Made by a program: the position numbers and the translations under genes | Source: Bacillota bacterium | GTDB lineage: Bacteria; Bacillota_E; Sulfobacillia; Sulfobacillales; Sulfobacillaceae | Assembly (NCBI GenBank): GCA_021802375.1 | Contig: JAKAAL010000402.1 | Coordinates: 1 to 5,167, forward strand | DNA length: 5,167 nt | Direction of reading: 5' to 3' | In this document: positions 4,565 through 5,167 of the stretch, piece after piece | How positions within the stretch are numbered: position 1 is the stretch's first letter | Layout: every line of letters starts with the position of its first letter | The notes under the pieces: model-generated | The model's database searches: none | Told to the model about the DNA's origin: nothing | Seen by the model: the letters and a program-made list of their open reading frames with translations, nothing else

Positions 4565-5167
4565 TCACCCTTTCAACCCCATCATACGACGAATTCGACC
4601 AAAGAGTGAAGACTCCTCCTCTAATTTGGGAAACGGGACCTCTTCTCCGCGAAGCCTGCGCGTAATTTGTCGATAGGCCTCACCTGCTCGCGAGTTCGGG
4701 TTCATCACCGCCGGCTCGCCCCGGTTGGTAGAAATCACGATGGCTTCGTCCTCGGGGACGACCCCGATCAATTCAATCGCCAAGATTTCAATCATATCAT
4801 CGATATCCATCATGTCGCCACGCTTGACCATTGCCGGCCGAATCCGATTGATAATGAGATACGGTTTATGCTTTTCGTACGCTTCTAAGAGTCCAATGAT
4901 GCGGTCCGCATCGCGCACGGAAGAGACTTCGGGAGTAGCCACGACTAAAGCCTTGTCTGCTCCGGCCACCGCGTTCTTAAAGCCCTGTTCAATCCCGGCC
5001 GGTGAATCGATGAGGACATAATCAAACTCTTCCTTCATCGTCTCGACCAAATCCTTCATCTGCTCTGGACTCACTGCGGTCTTGTCCCGCGTTTGCGCCG
5101 CTGGCAGCAACTGCAAGTTTTCGAAGCGCTTGTCTTTAATCAGGGCGTGGCGCATGATGGATATTGA
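4565..5167 (-). CDS. minD: MinD, septum-site ATPase, N-terminus cut by the right edge
   Basis: MinD is a ParA/MinD-family ATPase that binds the membrane as an ATP dimer and recruits MinC to block FtsZ assembly. Two hundred codons are visible. About 65-75 residues with the P-loop lie beyond the window, so the internal ATG at 5155 is not the start. Counting from the first visible codon, ALIKDKR (8-14) and LPAAQTRDKTAV (21-32) are typical of MinD. DSPAGIE (54-60) is the switch II/Walker B region, TPEVSSVRDADRIIGLL follows, and then IGVVPED and NRGEPAV. The last 15 residues (SSLFGRIRRMMGLKG) form the amphipathic membrane-targeting helix. It ends 17 bases before minE. MinC probably lies further upstream, outside the window. 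Confidence 0.95.
   Translation of the reverse strand, partial: SISIMRHALIKDKRFENLQLLPAAQTRDKTAVSPEQMKDLVETMKEEFDYVLIDSPAGIEQGFKNAVAGADKALVVATPEVSSVRDADRIIGLLEAYEKHKPYLIINRIRPAMVKRGDMMDIDDMIEILAIELIGVVPEDEAIVISTNRGEPAVMNPNSRAGEAYRQITRRLRGEEVPFPKLEEESSLFGRIRRMMGLKG

Noticed and set aside
4548..4568. GTG start overlapping the minD stop as the start of minE
   Set aside because: It would add seven residues not typical of MinE and would place the strong ribosome binding site inside the gene.
1..5167. tRNA, rRNA, CRISPR array, insertion sequence or phage genes
   Set aside because: No cloverleaf, regularly spaced repeat, transposase motif or phage-like gene was seen on either strand.

Overview
The window looks like chromosome from a spore-forming member of the Firmicutes. 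It carries spoIVFA-spoIVFB, which control sigma-K activation in the mother cell during sporulation, close to minD, minE and rodA. This resembles the mre/min/spoIVF neighbourhood of Bacillus and many Clostridia. The presence of minE, moderate base composition, frequent GTG/TTG starts and strong purine-rich ribosome binding sites fit a Clostridia- or Sulfobacillus-like lineage. That placement is an inference; no rRNA or other taxonomic marker is present.

Right part, minus strand (5167 down to 2187): an apparent operon minD (N-terminus off the right edge), minE, rodA, a PAP2 phosphatase of the BcrC type, and a newly read 50-residue membrane protein. MinD and MinE place the division site, RodA polymerises lipid II into peptidoglycan, and the PAP2 enzyme probably recycles the undecaprenyl carrier that RodA releases. 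A possible internal promoter and a hairpin lie between minE and rodA.

Middle, plus strand (about 1769 to 2192): one small gene for an exported, extremely lysine-rich protein. It converges on the right-hand operon at a perfect 19-bp-stem inverted repeat, probably a shared bidirectional terminator, which contains the last codons of the 50-residue protein.

Left part, minus strand (1665 down to 1): spoIVFA and spoIVFB, 10 bases apart, then a 94-base spacer and the start of another open frame that runs off the left edge. The 164 bases between spoIVFA and the lysine-rich gene are a divergent control region.

Most of the window is an ordinary conserved cell-wall, division and sporulation cluster. 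The least explained parts are the two small proteins on either side of the shared terminator. Sequence inspection also decides several start codons: minE at 4547, spoIVFA at a TTG (1665), the PAP2 gene at a GTG (2982), and the lysine-rich gene at 1830.
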